Of a stretch of 64,000 nucleotides of DNA, positions 19,300-30,358 are shown piece after piece. The DNA is taken from assembly GCA_024734495.1 (NCBI GenBank), contig JALMQS010000846.1:193805-257804 (forward strand), written 5' to 3'. The notes under the pieces are model-generated. The model was not told where the DNA came from. It was given only the letters and a program-made list of their open reading frames with translations, and ran no database searches. The stretch is from Forficula auricularia (taxonomy: Eukaryota > Arthropoda > Insecta > Dermaptera > Forficulidae). Position 1 is the first letter of the stretch, and every line of letters starts with the position of its first letter. Both the position numbers and the translations under genes were made by a program.

Positions 19300-20001
19300 T
19301 ACTTATGGAAAGTGGTGTAGGTTTTAGGTGAAACATGATGTTAGTTAATAGAGTAAAGGGTGTGTAGTTTCACAGTGAATGAAATAAAACTCAAAGAGGT
19401 TTATACAAACTCAATATATTTCGGATTATTAGTCCATCATCAGGAGTTTACAAGACAATACTAATAATAATTGAACGAGTGGTCGCCATTCTTGACATTC
19501 AAATCATGCTTCCCAATATAACAAAATATAACATTCAAATCTTACACAAGAAAAACACCAATGAAAAATTAAAATTTAAAAAATTAAAAAAAAATTTTGT
19601 TTTACAAAGATTTTTCTTTTTTAATTATAAAATATATAAATGTAAATATAAGAAATCTAAGTAAATATGAATATTAATATAAATAAAAATTACAAGTATA
19701 AATATAAAGTCTTTTTAGAATTGAATTAGAAAGTAAAATTACAAATTTAAGTCATAGACACAAAATTAATTATAAATATCAGTTTACAAATAAGCCTAAA
19801 TAACATATAGAGATGAAGAATTAAGATAAAATATAATAGGGATAAATTAGATGAGATAAATTACAATATACAACAATTTTTGTGGTTATCTCATATATCA
19901 AACTGTCATTTATTTTAAAGACTGAAGGCGCGTGATTTGAATTTAATTTTGATTGTAATTTGGGAAATAGTATATATTTGAGAGAGACTGAGGTTAAGTT
20001 T
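19300..20001 (-). mobile_element. Penelope-like element 3' region, antisense
   Basis: The start motif GGTGTAGGTTTTAGGTGAAA (19314-19333), a hammerhead core and an AT-rich untranslated region lie downstream of the GIY-YIG frame when read on the minus strand. Small ORFs here are AT-rich noise. Confidence 0.6.
19419..19443 (-). ncRNA. Hammerhead ribozyme core motif
   Basis: Minus strand: CTGATGA, stem II GGA/TCC around CTAATAA, then GAAA. Compared with 18516 (GGG/CCC) both sides of one pair changed, preserving the stem. Confidence 0.55.
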
Positions 20002-20540
20002 TTAATTTTTGTTAATTAGTAGATCTATTATTGTGGAATTTCTAATGTCCTGCTGGTTATTGAGAATTTTATCTTTTTCAATTATAGCTTTCTTAATTTC
20101 GGTTGATTCTAACAGGTCTAGTTTTCGGCTTTTAGAGGCAAAGTGTAGTGGTATAGGATTTTGGGGTGAAGGTGAGTGATTGTTTTCAATAAGGTGGTCT
20201 GCGAAGGCGGAGGTTGGATCACTCTGTATGGTGTCTGATTGCAACTTTCTTAACGAACTCAAATGTTCTTTATACCGGGTTTTGAAAGTTCTGCCCGTCT
20301 GACCAATATAAAACGAGTCGCAGTCTTGACATTCAAGTTTATAAACACCAGATTTCTCCTTTGGGTCAATTTTATCAAGTTTATTATTAACTAATATAGA
20401 TGACAGGTTAAAGTTGTTATATAATGCTGGGGTGATACCCTGTTTGTGTAAAAAAGTGACTATTGGTCTATTAAATTGATCAGAGATGAAGGGAAGTTTT
20501 CTATAAATTTTGTCTGTTTGAGGGGGAGGTGGTTCAACAC
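20002..20540 (-). pseudogene. Penelope-like element: RT C-terminus and GIY-YIG endonuclease
   Basis: The frame ends at 20002 and stays open upstream to about 20540. It reads through the RT thumb (KIYRKLPFISDQFNRPIV) into the zinc-finger/GIY-YIG domain: GVYKLECQDCDSFYIGQTGR, with the two Cys of the CxxC and the YIG tripeptide, then RYKEHL, ADHLIENNH and LLESTEIKKA. That order is diagnostic for Penelope-like retroelements, whose GIY-YIG nuclease makes the nick for target-primed reverse transcription. The RT palm is missing; an inverted upstream piece follows at 20541. Confidence 0.85.
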
Positions 20541-20697
20541 AAACATCCCATTGTCCCCCGAAAACTACAATTTAGAACTTAATACTATCCATCAAATAGC
20601 AGAAAACAACGGCTATCCCTCAAGCATAATAAAAAATATCCTCCGAAAACTAACATTTAGAAAAACCCTGGCCCTAATTGAACCACCTCCCCCTTTT
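20541..20697 (+). pseudogene. Inverted upstream piece of the same Penelope-like RT
   Basis: On the plus strand this encodes TNIPLSPENYNLELNTIHQI and IIKNILRKLTFRK, the RT segment that normally precedes the thumb. It ends LIEPPPP, exactly the words with which the minus-strand frame begins. A 17-base sequence (TTGAACCACCTCCCCCT) is present in both orientations at the junction (20522-20538 and 20679-20695). The two pieces are therefore parts of one element, one of them inverted. Confidence 0.75.
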
Positions 20698-20814
20698 TTT
20701 TTAAGCTCATACGTTTTTAAACTATATATTATATCTTAAAACAAACCACCATATAAAATTACAAGTTTCTATCCCAATAGTAGGGATATATCATTAAATA
20801 AAAGCGTAGATTTA

Positions 20815-20957
20815 GGGCCAGTTGTATGTCGGTTTGTAAAGTCTTTGTTAAAGTTAACAAAGGGTAAAACCTTAGAATTCACCTTGTGTCCGCTTGGATG
20901 GCCAATCAGATGACGCGCACTTTAAAAAGACTTTACAAACCGACTTACAACTGGCCC
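20815..20957. mobile_element. PIF/Harbinger-type MITE, 143 bp
   Basis: TIRs of about 33 bp (GGGCCAGTTGTATGTCGGTT... and complement with one change) flanked by TTA on both sides (20812-20814, 20958-20960). Non-coding. Confidence 0.82.
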
Positions 20958-20960
20958 TTA

Positions 20961-22514
20961 GAGGGTTTCTTATTTGTTTTAGTGCTTTAAAATTGGAATT
21001 AAAAAAAAACTTTCGATCATCAAAGTAGCTCTTATACCAAAATTCTTGTCTTAGCCCCACTAGTTCCAGGCAAATCGTGATTAATTGATGATTCATGAGT
21101 GGTATTTGAAATTTATAAACTTATATGGGTACATGAAATACAGTTGATTTGAGTTCACCTTAAACATTTAATTTGATATAAAATATACATCTTGGATCTA
21201 CTGATAACATCTCTTTCTTTTAAGAAAGTATTTCCCAACCTTTTCAGTTTTGTCACCCCTCTATGACTGGCTAAGCAAAGTGGTATATGGGTCTTTAACC
21301 CTAGTAACCCTAATATGAGAAAATAAAAAGTTATTAGGATTATTAGTGCCTGTTTGCCATTTGTTTTTCTACTAAAAATTATCATTGTTCTTTCAGTTTC
21401 AATTTGTAGTACTTTCGGATTTCTCCCTATCTGCCTTTTTTTATTTATGGCTTAAAATTTAGGCCATTTGTTAGTGCCTATAATGCCCTATTTTGGGTGT
21501 TATTGCCTAATTCATTTATAAATGCCGTTTTTACTTAAAATGCCTTTATAATTGTCTATTTTAGTTATTTTTAATGCTTAGTTGTCTATTCTATTTTAAA
21601 GATTTTTAGTGCCTATAAATCCGAGCCCTAGTAATTAGTATTTAAATATGAAAATTAGCTAAAATAAAAACAAATATATTTACTTTGAGAACTAGAAAAT
21701 TTTTCTGCGCTACTATATATTAATTAGTCTGATTACCACCTTCAAACAGCTATCGATGAGGGCAATCGACCCTAGCTTAAGAACCGAGGATTTAAGATAT
21801 CTACAAAATAATTATGCATGGAGGAAAGAATAAAAAGGATTAGGAATAAAGAATATATATATTTTTTTGGATTATATATTTTAATTTTAAAAATAAATTT
21901 TCATTGTACATTATTTTACATATAAATATTGTCAAATAAAATAAAAAACATATTTACAGAATAACACATGTGAATAATTTATAAGTTTTAACTAAATAAA
22001 ATAATATACAAACAAAGAGAACTATAATTTTTACTTAAGATACATCATCATCTATCATTTGATTAATGGAAAAATAGTTGAAAAATAAATACACTAGAGA
22101 CCATCATATTCTCTCTCTATCTAGATATCGCTCATGAAAGTGCAAAGTAGGATTTTTCAAAAAATCGAGGTTTTTGTTGTTTGGAATAGAAGTAGAGGGG
22201 GGACTAAAATAACGTAGGGTGCCCGAAGTTGGAAGGATCTCAAAATTTTTGGACTTATTAGTATTTATTGTGAGTATGATTTGCAAGTTTTACAGTGTAA
22301 GTAGTATGTGTTTTGAATGGATATTTTTAGCTTTTATTTTGTGAAAGAATCAGAAATAGGCACTGCTCATATGGCAAGAGAAGTGTTGCATATGTAGCTG
22401 GATCAGCTTCACAAGAGGGCCGGATAAAGGGGAGGGCGACTGCCCGGGGAGCCAATTTTGAGGGGCGCCGAATTTAAAAATAAGATATTTATACAAAAAC
22501 GCACCCGCCTTATA
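20961..22514. other. No recognised gene
   Basis: AT-rich DNA without recognisable frames. At 21440-21620 there is a loose repetition of TGCCTA/ATGCC words. At 22420-22460 a GC-rich GCCCGGGG/GGGGCGCC patch leads into the hAT relic. Confidence 0.4.
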
Positions 22515-22965
22515 AAGAGACAGCATGATTATGAAGCTATTGATGATGTTGTTGTTAATGTGAAAGAACATTTCAAAATAAATGTATTCAACGTATTACT
22601 ACGTCTTTTTTGATAGAACGTTTTGAACAAACCAATGATTTTCTGAATAATTGGGGATTTTTGTCTAATTTAAAAAATGACTTAAATAAAAATGAATTAC
22701 GCAAATGTTGCATAAATTTGATATTGACAGTCCTGAATTAATGGAAAGAAATTATATCATTCAAAAACCTAATTCCTAAGAATGTTAACAGTCCTTTAGA
22801 AATTCTCAATTTTTTAAAAATTAACGGACTTATCTACAATTATGGCTAATTTGTGGACAACTTTAAGGATATTGTTAACAATTCCTGGAGCTTGCGAACG
22901 TAGTTTCAGTAAATTGAAACTTATTAAAACATATGATAGGGGCCAGCAAGTAGATACATCATAAT
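22515..22965 (+). pseudogene. hAT-family (ZMYM1-like) transposase relic
   Basis: Pieces in changing frames match the C-terminal half of hAT transposases: VKEHFKINVFNVLLRLF, IERFEQTNDFLNNWGFLSNL, PLEILNFLK and LWTTLRILLTIPGACERSFS followed by KLKLIKT. The last block is the hAT dimerisation motif. Several frameshifts and stops; inactive. Confidence 0.72.
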
Positions 22966-23021
22966 GTTTATGAATGCTACATCGCTCCACTAGTTACTGC
23001 CCGACTTATTGAGGCACACAT

Positions 23022-23673
23022 ATGTGCGAATCCAGATTGGACACCCATCATGTCATGTATAATAGGGTGTTCAATCTTAATTTGCCCAATAATGTTGAGG
23101 TTGTTGGCTTTGCCGATGACATTGCAATAGTAGTGACCGCCAAATTTACCGAAGAGGTGACCCGAATAGGTAATGAGGAAATAGCAACTATCCAGACCTG
23201 GCTAGACACAGTCGGTCTGCAGCTTGGAGAACATAAAACGGAAGCCTTATTAGTATCTAGAAGGAAAATAAGTGAGAACGTGACTTTCTTAGTAGGTGAT
23301 CACGAAATTAAATCTAGTAGAGTGATTAAATATCTGGGCGTGATGATAGACAATAGGCTATCTTTTGGAGAACATCAAATATGCTAGCGGTAAGGCTGCC
23401 AAAGTTAGTGTGGCACTCTCTCGTCTCATGCCAAACGTGGGGGGCGCGAGGGCTAGTAGAAGAATGCTACTCGCCAGCGTACCCAAGTCCATTATGCTAT
23501 ATGCGTCGCCCGTATTGGCAGATGCATTAAAAATTAAATCGTATGCTAAGAAGATGGGCTCAGTATATCGACTAGGAGTCTTTAGAGTAATCAGTGGCTA
23601 TTGCACTGTCTCTGATGATGCAGCCTATGTTGTGGCGAGTATGTTGCCCATTGACATTATGGCATTGCTTTAG
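23022..23673 (+). pseudogene. R1/I-group LINE reverse transcriptase fragment
   Basis: Encodes the RT palm motif EVVGFADDIAIVVTAKFTEE with the catalytic DD, then IKYLGVMIDNRLSFGEH, a one-base frameshift near 23368, and ALSRLMPNVGGARASRRMLL, KMGSVYRLGVFRVISGYCTV. These blocks are characteristic of R1-like LINEs, distinct from the RTE-like family above. Truncated at both sides. Confidence 0.82.
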
Positions 23674-23675
23674 CT

Positions 23676-23936
23676 CTAATTTTATTTTATCTGAGATAGG
23701 CAAATAGTTTAACAGCGAATGAATTGCAAATTCTAACTCAGAGTCAGTGTTACACTCCGTAGTAGGTAACTGATCTCTGGATAAAGTGTCCGCTATACAT
23801 AATTACTTTCCAGCTTTATATTTTACAATTATATCATATTTTAATAATCTTAAACGTAAACGTTGTAATCTGGGAGTTACAAAATACAAATCTTTTTTAA
23901 AAATCGATTCAAGTGGTTTATGGTCACTATGGATCA
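23676..23936 (-). pseudogene. Ty3/Gypsy pol fragment (RNase H end)
   Basis: On the minus strand: HSDHKPLESIFKKDLYFVTP, RLQRLRLRLLKYDIIVKYKAGK, an in-frame TAA, then LCIADTLSRDQLP. This is the end of RNase H and the connection to integrase in Ty3/Gypsy polyproteins. A nonsense codon and missing flanks show it is dead. Confidence 0.85.
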
Positions 23937-24165
23937 AAATTTGAACGATATAAATCGCGATCTTTCAATATTTTCGAAAAAATTATTAATTTAAAAACTT
24001 TCTTCAAAATATTTACCCAAAAAAGGAAAAATTCATATGATTTCTTAATCCTTCTTAAATGAGGAATAGTAATAATAATAATATTTTTAATTTGGTTAAT
24101 CAGAAAATTTCGGCGTAATAATATTGAAATTCCGGACCCACAGGAACCACAATAACACACATAAC

Positions 24166-24351
24166 GTCAGAGCAAGCATTATCTATGTTCGTCGAACCTG
24201 ATCTTTCAAGGAAGGAGTATTTGGTAATTAGAAGCACCAACAAAAATATTTATCCATGCATTTCAATTTTGCAAAAGGCTAAAAAAGACTGTTACCCTTT
24301 ACTAGTTGTAACTAAAACTGCAACCAGTTTGAAAAATCGGGCCATATAACT
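24166..24351 (+). pseudogene. Fragment resembling an insect TE-associated protein
   Basis: A 62-codon open stretch without ATG: SMFVEPDLSRKEYLVIRSTN and YPCISILQKAKKDCYP. The pattern 'L.K..Y..IR......YP.Y..I..AKK.CYP' is one I associate with repeated uncharacterised insect proteins, but I cannot name the family. Confidence 0.35.
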
Positions 24352-24435
24352 GTTACACATTTGGTTCTAATCTCTACTTTCTACGTTATATTAGGAAACG
24401 GACCCAATTGTCCAAATAGGAGACACATCTTAAAT

Positions 24436-24772
24436 AAGTAAGCACGTTCTGGAGCTTTGTGAAACTCATAATGTAAAGTTTGTGTCTCCCACCAAACAGC
24501 ACTCATCTTACACAGTCTTTAGATTTTGGCGAAGCGCTGACGAAATCACACCAGAATATTATCGAAAAAGTGGTAACCAAAGCTGCAAACAGTTTGAAAT
24601 ATGACTTCAATCAAAAGATAATTGAATTGAAACACACTATGGTGCTTAATTCAGGGTATCCTGGAAACGAAAATAGTGTCCCGGAAATTAAATCTTTAGG
24701 GTTTAGTTTGCTAATTCAAGTTTTGAAAACTTTTTTTAAATTTGAAGACGCCATCAATGAAAAAGAAAACTA
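24436..24772 (+). pseudogene. pogo/Tigger-like DDE transposase fragment
   Basis: HVLELCETHNVKF, a one-base frameshift, then CLPPNSTHLTQSLD, the conserved segment of pogo-like DDE transposases located just before the last catalytic residue. The remaining frame to 24772 is divergent. Confidence 0.7.
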
Positions 24773-25146
24773 GGAGAAACTTGTAAGTTTATTAGATTTT
24801 TTTTTTTGTTTTCGAGAAATTACAAGAAAATTCTTTTTTAAAATATTTTTTTATGAATTCAATATTTATTTATTCAGGTTACATTTATAAAGGTAAAATT
24901 GGTAACTTGCACAAGGGAGGTGTACAAATCAAAGGTAACAGACTTGATTAAAGCGTTGATTCATCCCAAAATGCAAGTTGCCTATAGAGAACCTGCGTGA
25001 CCTCGAGTATTAGATACTAGAGTTCTTGGTGGCAAAAAATAGCATCTCTTATGTGAGAGAAATTGAATTTTATATTGGTTATAATTTAAAATCTTGAGTT
25101 TTTATTAACGAAAACGAAATGTCAAACGTGATAATTATTAAAAGTG

Positions 25147-26266
25147 GTTTTCAAAAAATTAATGTTCAAGATTTACGGTCATCGACCAACAAAAAAAGTC
25201 GAAAATTTATTTAAAAGTAGTCATGTCAAAAATGTGGAAGAGTGGCAATATGTCAATAACAATATTATCAAAGCTCAAGTCATTCGGCAAACCACAATTA
25301 AACAGCATTATGATGATGTTTCTCTCGACGTAAGTTTTTATTTAATTACCATCCTCATAATTATTCTTATTTTGTTGTTGCTGTAATGCCCAATTAAAAA
25401 CTTATAATTAAATTTGTTCAAATGTTTTAGGTTGACATCAATCGAAACGTTACTGACCGGCAATGCAACTGACCTGCTGGTCTAGGTAAAAATTGCAAAC
25501 ATATTGCGGCTGTCATAAATTTTATAAATTTTGAGACAGTTGAGTCAAAAGCAAATCTACGTTGTCAGTGGGATATTCATTCGATATCAAAAGATAAGGA
25601 AGAATATTCTAAAGGGCGTAAAGTGAGTGACTTAATCCCTAGAAAAACTCATCCCAAAGATTATAATCCTGTTGATTTAAACGATATTAATTTTATGTGT
25701 TCATTGAGTTACATGCTAAAATCTATGATGAAGAATGAATCAACTAAATCCACAAATTGGATAATTAAATATTTAATTGATAATGACATGAATATAGTAA
25801 GCATTCAAAAATGTTTAAATAGCTATATCATCATTTTTGTACTTAGCAAACTCAAATGGATATATATCCCAGTGGATCTGTTTTTAAGAAAATGATCCAT
25901 GAGGTTTTTTATAATAATAATATACTTCAGTCATCAGATCAATTAGATTATATTTGTGCGAATACGCGAAGTCATTCAGAGTCTAAAGACTGGTATAATG
26001 AACGTGCAATAAGAGTTTCAGCCAGTACTCCACATGCAATTAAAACTCGGAGATCTAAATTTGATGAGTTAGCAGATTCTTTGACACTGGAAAAAAAATG
26101 AAAGGAAAGGGACTTAAAAATGTAACGCATGTTATTAAAAATGAAATTATTGCTCGAGACTGTTATAAAAAAAACTACCGGATATGATGTAGAAGAATGT
26201 GGTCTTGTAATTCACTCTAGTCCACCATGGTTGTGTGCGAAGTCCTGATGGAATTGTTATTGTCGA
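25147..26266 (+). pseudogene. SWIM zinc-finger / YqaJ-type nuclease gene relic
   Basis: A first exon-like frame (25147-25330) ends at a strong donor (GTAAGT) and a matching acceptor (TTTTAG) lies at 25424-25431. The next segment holds the SWIM zinc finger, GLGKNCKHIAAVI, with the second Cys codon of CxC replaced by TGA near 25475. Then come SDLIPRKTHPKDYNP and, after frameshifts, DWYNERAIRVSASTPHAIKT and ECGLVIHSSPPWL...SPDGIVIVDG, which match the YqaJ/lambda-exonuclease fold (PWL.SPDG motif). SWIM plus YqaJ is a known arrangement in animal genes of unknown role. Several lesions make it a pseudogene; it ends abruptly against the ankyrin fragment. Confidence 0.7.
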
Positions 26267-26900
26267 TGGATAAGAGAAATTCAAAAATATCCCAACGACC
26301 ATTTCTGGATGCAATGTGCAAAGCACATGCTTTATTAGCACCTTTGTCAACTAATAATTTAACATTATTCAATTTATTATGTTCAACGGCACACATTAAT
26401 GGAGTGTAACCTTCAGAATCTCTCTCATCAATATCTGCTGATTTGGATAATAGAAATTCAATAATATAAAGATAACCCTTTCTGGGTGCAATATGGAATA
26501 CCTCCATTTTATTAGCAACCTTGTCAATTAGTAATTTAACAATATTCAATTTATTATCTTCAACTGGAGCAGTTAACCATTAAGGCAGCGGAACCTTCAG
26601 AATCTCTTTCATCAAACTCTGCTCCTTTGGATAAGAGAAATTCAAAAATATCCCAAAGACGGTTTCTAGATGCACGATGCAATGGTGTTTTATTAGCACC
26701 CTTGTCAATTAGTAATTTAACAATATCTAAATTATCCATCTCAACTGCCCACATTAATGGAGTGAAACCTTCAGAATCTCTCTCATCAATATCTGCTCAT
26801 TTGGATAATAGAAATTCAATATATCAACATAACCCTTTTTGGATGCAGTATGCAATACGCCCATTTTATTAGCACCATTGTCAATTAGTAATTGAGATGA
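26267..26900 (-). pseudogene. Ankyrin-repeat gene fragment, antisense
   Basis: On the minus strand there are about five ankyrin repeats, such as NKLNNVKLLVDKGANKACAL, HIASRNGRWDIFEFLLS and DERDSEGYTPLMCAVEH, in two frames (26217-26549 and 26560-26754) plus an upstream part to about 26890. Ankyrin repeats bind proteins; no other domain shows. Frameshifts near 26555 and 26760 and the lack of start or end suggest a fragment. The junction with the SWIM/YqaJ relic has GGATAAG in common with both sides. Confidence 0.75.
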
Positions 26901-27129
26901 GAGGAAAATTCATTAAAGTAATAAAATTTTTCATCATCAACAACTAATTTTTTTACTTTTAATTTTTATAGCAGTTGGGTCATCAAGAGTAAAAAGTGCA
27001 AAATCTAATTTGATTAATTGAAAAAAATGGTTTTTCAAGTTTTATGCATACTGCTACACCAAACCACCAATAATAATTAAAAATGATAAATCAAATTCGC
27101 AGATTGATTTAAAAGGAAATTTTTACAAC

Positions 27130-27694
27130 AGCTCAATGGAGTATATGGATAAATCTATTTGATTAAATTGGTTGGTCAATTCTCATTGAATCATCATAAA
27201 ATAGAAAAATGGATCGACGAGATTTAACTCCATTAAAAGATATAATGGAAATAACCGTATTTCCCCGTAAGGGAGTGAATATAGCTGATTATATTATGAT
27301 TGAGATGAGACCTTGATAATACTTTACAACACCTCAATGGAGTGTGTGGATTTATTTGATCAAATTAGTTGGTCAATTCTCATTGAATCATCATAAAATC
27401 GAAAAATGGACCGACGAGATTTAACTCCATTAAAAGATATAATGGAAATAACCGTATTTCCCCGGAAGGAAGTGAATATAGCTGATTATATTATGATTGA
27501 GATGAGACCTTAATAATACTTTAAACACCTCAATGGAGTGTGTGGATTTATTTGATCAAATTGGGACGTCAATGAAAACAAATCATCATAAAATCGAAAA
27601 ATGGACCGACGAGATTTAACTCCATTAAAAGATATAATGGAAATAACCGTATTTCCCCGTAAGGGAGTGAATATAGCTGATTATATTATGATTG
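27130..27694. repeat. 196-bp satellite, first block
   Basis: About three monomers upstream of the first viral insertion. A monomer contains CTCAATGGAGT, TGGATTTATTTGATCAAATT, TTGGTCAATTCTCATTG, ATGGACCGACGAGATTTAAC and GGAATAACCGTATTTCCCCG-like words, ending GATTATATTATGATTGAGAT. Each monomer has a 35-codon open frame starting MDRRDLTPLKDIMEITVF; this is probably incidental. Confidence 0.85.
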
Positions 27695-29199
27695 GCAGAT
27701 TCTAACATCACGAACTTCTAGTACTGAGGGAACCGGGCTCCACGCCATTATTGATTCACTCTTTGGTAGTCCTGAGATTTCGGGTATGGATTTCCAATGG
27801 ACGGCTAATCTTCACTACGAGGCGCCGTCATCTCTAACAGGCTCAAGACTTACACAGGCCTTGCATCTATCGGAAAGTGACGCTAACTTAGGCGGTAGAT
27901 GGTTTCATTACTGATGGCACATCATATAGGTTCAGTGACGCAGTAGGACTTAACAACTTCCTCTTTCTTTGGTACCAGGTTGGTGATATGGCTCATGACG
28001 AGCCTATTATATCAAGACAACTTAGTAGGATCAACATGCTAGTAAATCCAATGGCGTTTACTTACAGAAGGTGGCCTGACACCGCCATAATACACGACAC
28101 TGTGGCAAGAGTAAGCGACCTCACTTTTACTGACACACAGATCGCCTTAGGGTGGACAATACACGCGGGGGTGAGACCTAGAAATCCAGCTACCCAATGG
28201 ACTTTTAAACCCCAGCAGTTTATGAAGGACTGGAACCAATTTACTATAAATACGATAAATATATCTAATGCCGCTCAAGGGCTGTTAACGAGCAGTAACT
28301 ATGTGGAGGGTATCACTTTAATAGCACCTCCAAACACCAGGCTTCTCCAATCGACAGTACAGGAGACGGTGTACGATGTATCCCTGGGTACATTAACTCC
28401 TCGCCCATCCCTTTTTGGCGAGAAACAGGTAGGAGGATCTTCAACATCTGAGCCATCGGTTTTTCGGCTTACTGCCTCACCAACAGCTCAGGGAGGTGGG
28501 ACGCCTCGAGAGGGGTTTCCGAATGTGACAACCACAGGAGATCAAGGACGGACACGGGTCACACATGGCGTGTCCAGCACGGTCAGCGCCCCGATGACAA
28601 CATTAAATCCGGACACTATTTTAGTGGTCCTGATTGCAATTTATCACGAAATCTTTGACGACCTGCCCTCCGATTACCATCAGGTATGGAAAACAATGTG
28701 GAATTCTTGAACCCACGAACAATCCATGGTTATTAATGGAGAAGTCCAGAAACGGTGGTTAAATGGAGTTCCAAGTGGGTGGAGATGGACAGCACTGATT
28801 GACACCATTCTGAATATTGTCACGTATAGAATAAATACCAAACTAGTACAGCAAATTAACGGTGAACATTTCTTCTGGGCAAACGTACACCAAGGTGACG
28901 ATATATCATTCAAGACCAGTTCTCCTGCAGCAGTCAATACACTTGGTGATGTATACAGGGACTGTGGCTATGAGGTCCACCCAGAAAAAACCTATTTATC
29001 AAGAACAAGAACCGAATTTCTAAGACGATCATATGAGCCTGATACTATAACAGGTTATATAGGTAGAACACTTGGAGGAATGAGATTCAGGAACCCGACA
29101 AAGTTGGATCCGTTATCCAAGCCTGCTAGGGTGTATGAAAGGATATCAATATATATTTTAGCTGCTTTGAGATCTGCTGACCCTAAGTCATCAATGGAA
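27695..29199 (+). pseudogene. EVE copy A: toti-like capsid joined to RdRp by deletion
   Basis: Integrated double-stranded-RNA-virus-like sequence, flanked by ATGATTG (27688-27694, 29200-29206). The capsid-like part runs to about 28618, with a frameshift near 27912 and then a 240-aa open frame (27988-28710) that crosses into the polymerase. About 1.07 kb between capsid C-terminus and RdRp palm is deleted at 28618. The RdRp part has the motif B block SGWRWTALIDTILN, motif C GDD (28894-28902) and HPEKTYLSRTRTEFLRR, as in toti-like viruses. A TGA stop lies at 28708-28710. The capsid assignment is inferred from position upstream of the RdRp. Confidence 0.75.
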
Positions 29200-29402
29200 A
29201 TGATTGAGATGAGACCTTGATAATACTTTAAACATCTCAATGGAGTATGTGGATTTATTTATTCAAATAGGTTGGTCAATTCTCATTGAATCATCATAAA
29301 ATCGAAAAATGGACCGACGAGATTTAACTCCATTAAAAGATATAATGGAAATAACCGTATTTCCCCGTAAGGGAGTGAATATAGCTGATTATATTATGAT
29401 TG
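29200..29402. repeat. Single 196-bp satellite monomer between EVE copies A and B
   Basis: Exactly one monomer (29207-29402) separates the end of EVE copy A from the start of copy B, and the same arrangement recurs between copies B and C. Confidence 0.88.
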
Positions 29403-30026
29403 GCAGATTCTAACATCACGAACTTCTAGTACTGAGGGAACCGGGCTCCACGCCATTATTGATTCACTCTTTGGTAGTCCTGAGATTTCGGGTATGGATT
29501 TCCAATGGACGGCTAATCTTCACTACGAGACGCCGTCATCTCTAACAGGCTCAAGACTTACACAGGCCTTGCATCTATCGGAAAGTGACGCTAACTTAGG
29601 CGGTAGATGGTTTCATTACTGATGGCACATCATATAGGTTCAGTGACGCAGTAGGACTTAACAACTTCCTCTTTCTTTGGTACCAGGTTGGTGATATGGC
29701 TCATGACGAGCCTATTATATCAAGACAACTTAGTAGGATCAACATGCTAGTAAATCCAATGGCGTTTACTTACAGAAATACATAATACACGACACTGTGG
29801 CAAGAGTAAGCGACCTCACTTTTACTGACACACAGATCGCCTTAGGGTGGACAATACACGCGGGGGTGAGATCTAGAAATCCAGCTACCCAATGGACTTT
29901 TAAACCCCAGCAGTTTATGAAGGACTGGAACCAATTTACTATAAATACGATAAATATATCTAATGCCGCTCAAGGGCTGTTAACGAGCAGTAACTATGTG
30001 GAGGGTATCACTTTAATAGCACCTCC
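29403..30026 (+). pseudogene. EVE copy B, capsid part (left of the big insertion)
   Basis: The capsid-like region in the same order as copy A, with extra lesions: a deletion near 29777 and the frameshift near 29620. The longest open piece is 29797-30026 and ends in the word ITLIAPP, where a foreign element begins. The gene resumes at 49248 after the insertion, sharing ACCTCC on both sides. Confidence 0.75.
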
Positions 30027-30358
30027 TATTGTTAGGGCTCTCTGAGGCTGAGTGCTTTGCGGTGCTTTGTGCGCCCCCCATCAAGTCGATGGGGTCCTAA
30101 CAATCTTGCGTATGCAGAGTTGTCGGTTGCGTATTCATATAGGGTGTGTGCAGGGGAGGGGCTGCTGGTTGTTATTTGGCCCCTCTAGATTCGCGTGTCC
30201 GAATCCGTTCCTACCTCAGTCGAATCGAGCCGCTTTACTTATAGCATGGGTGAATATATTTCACTCATGCAAAAGCGACTCAACGATCCGACTGAGTCAT
30301 CTAGCGGCCGTTGCTCAAGGCTCGTCGCCATGCGCAAGAGCCGGCCGCGGGCCGCTAC
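30027..30358 (+). repeat. Left terminal direct repeat (LTR-like)
   Basis: 332 bases, GC-rich compared with surroundings, differing from the right copy (48915-49247) by only two or three positions including one indel near 30120. High identity between the two ends implies a young insertion. Confidence 0.75.

Noticed and set aside
25440..25500. Selenocysteine at the TGA in the SWIM motif
   Set aside because: Attractive because UGA replaces a Cys codon, but other frameshifts follow, no SECIS-like structure was noticed, and SWIM zinc ligands are not known to be selenocysteine.
28700..28716. Alternative genetic code (UGA as Trp) in the virus ancestor
   Set aside because: Only one TGA occurs in the polymerase frame while other Trp codons are TGG; a shared nonsense mutation is simpler.
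28680..28937. Minus-strand frames over the RdRp segments (also 50686-50943, 53475-53708)
   Set aside because: Antisense shadows of the RdRp, appearing identically in each EVE copy.
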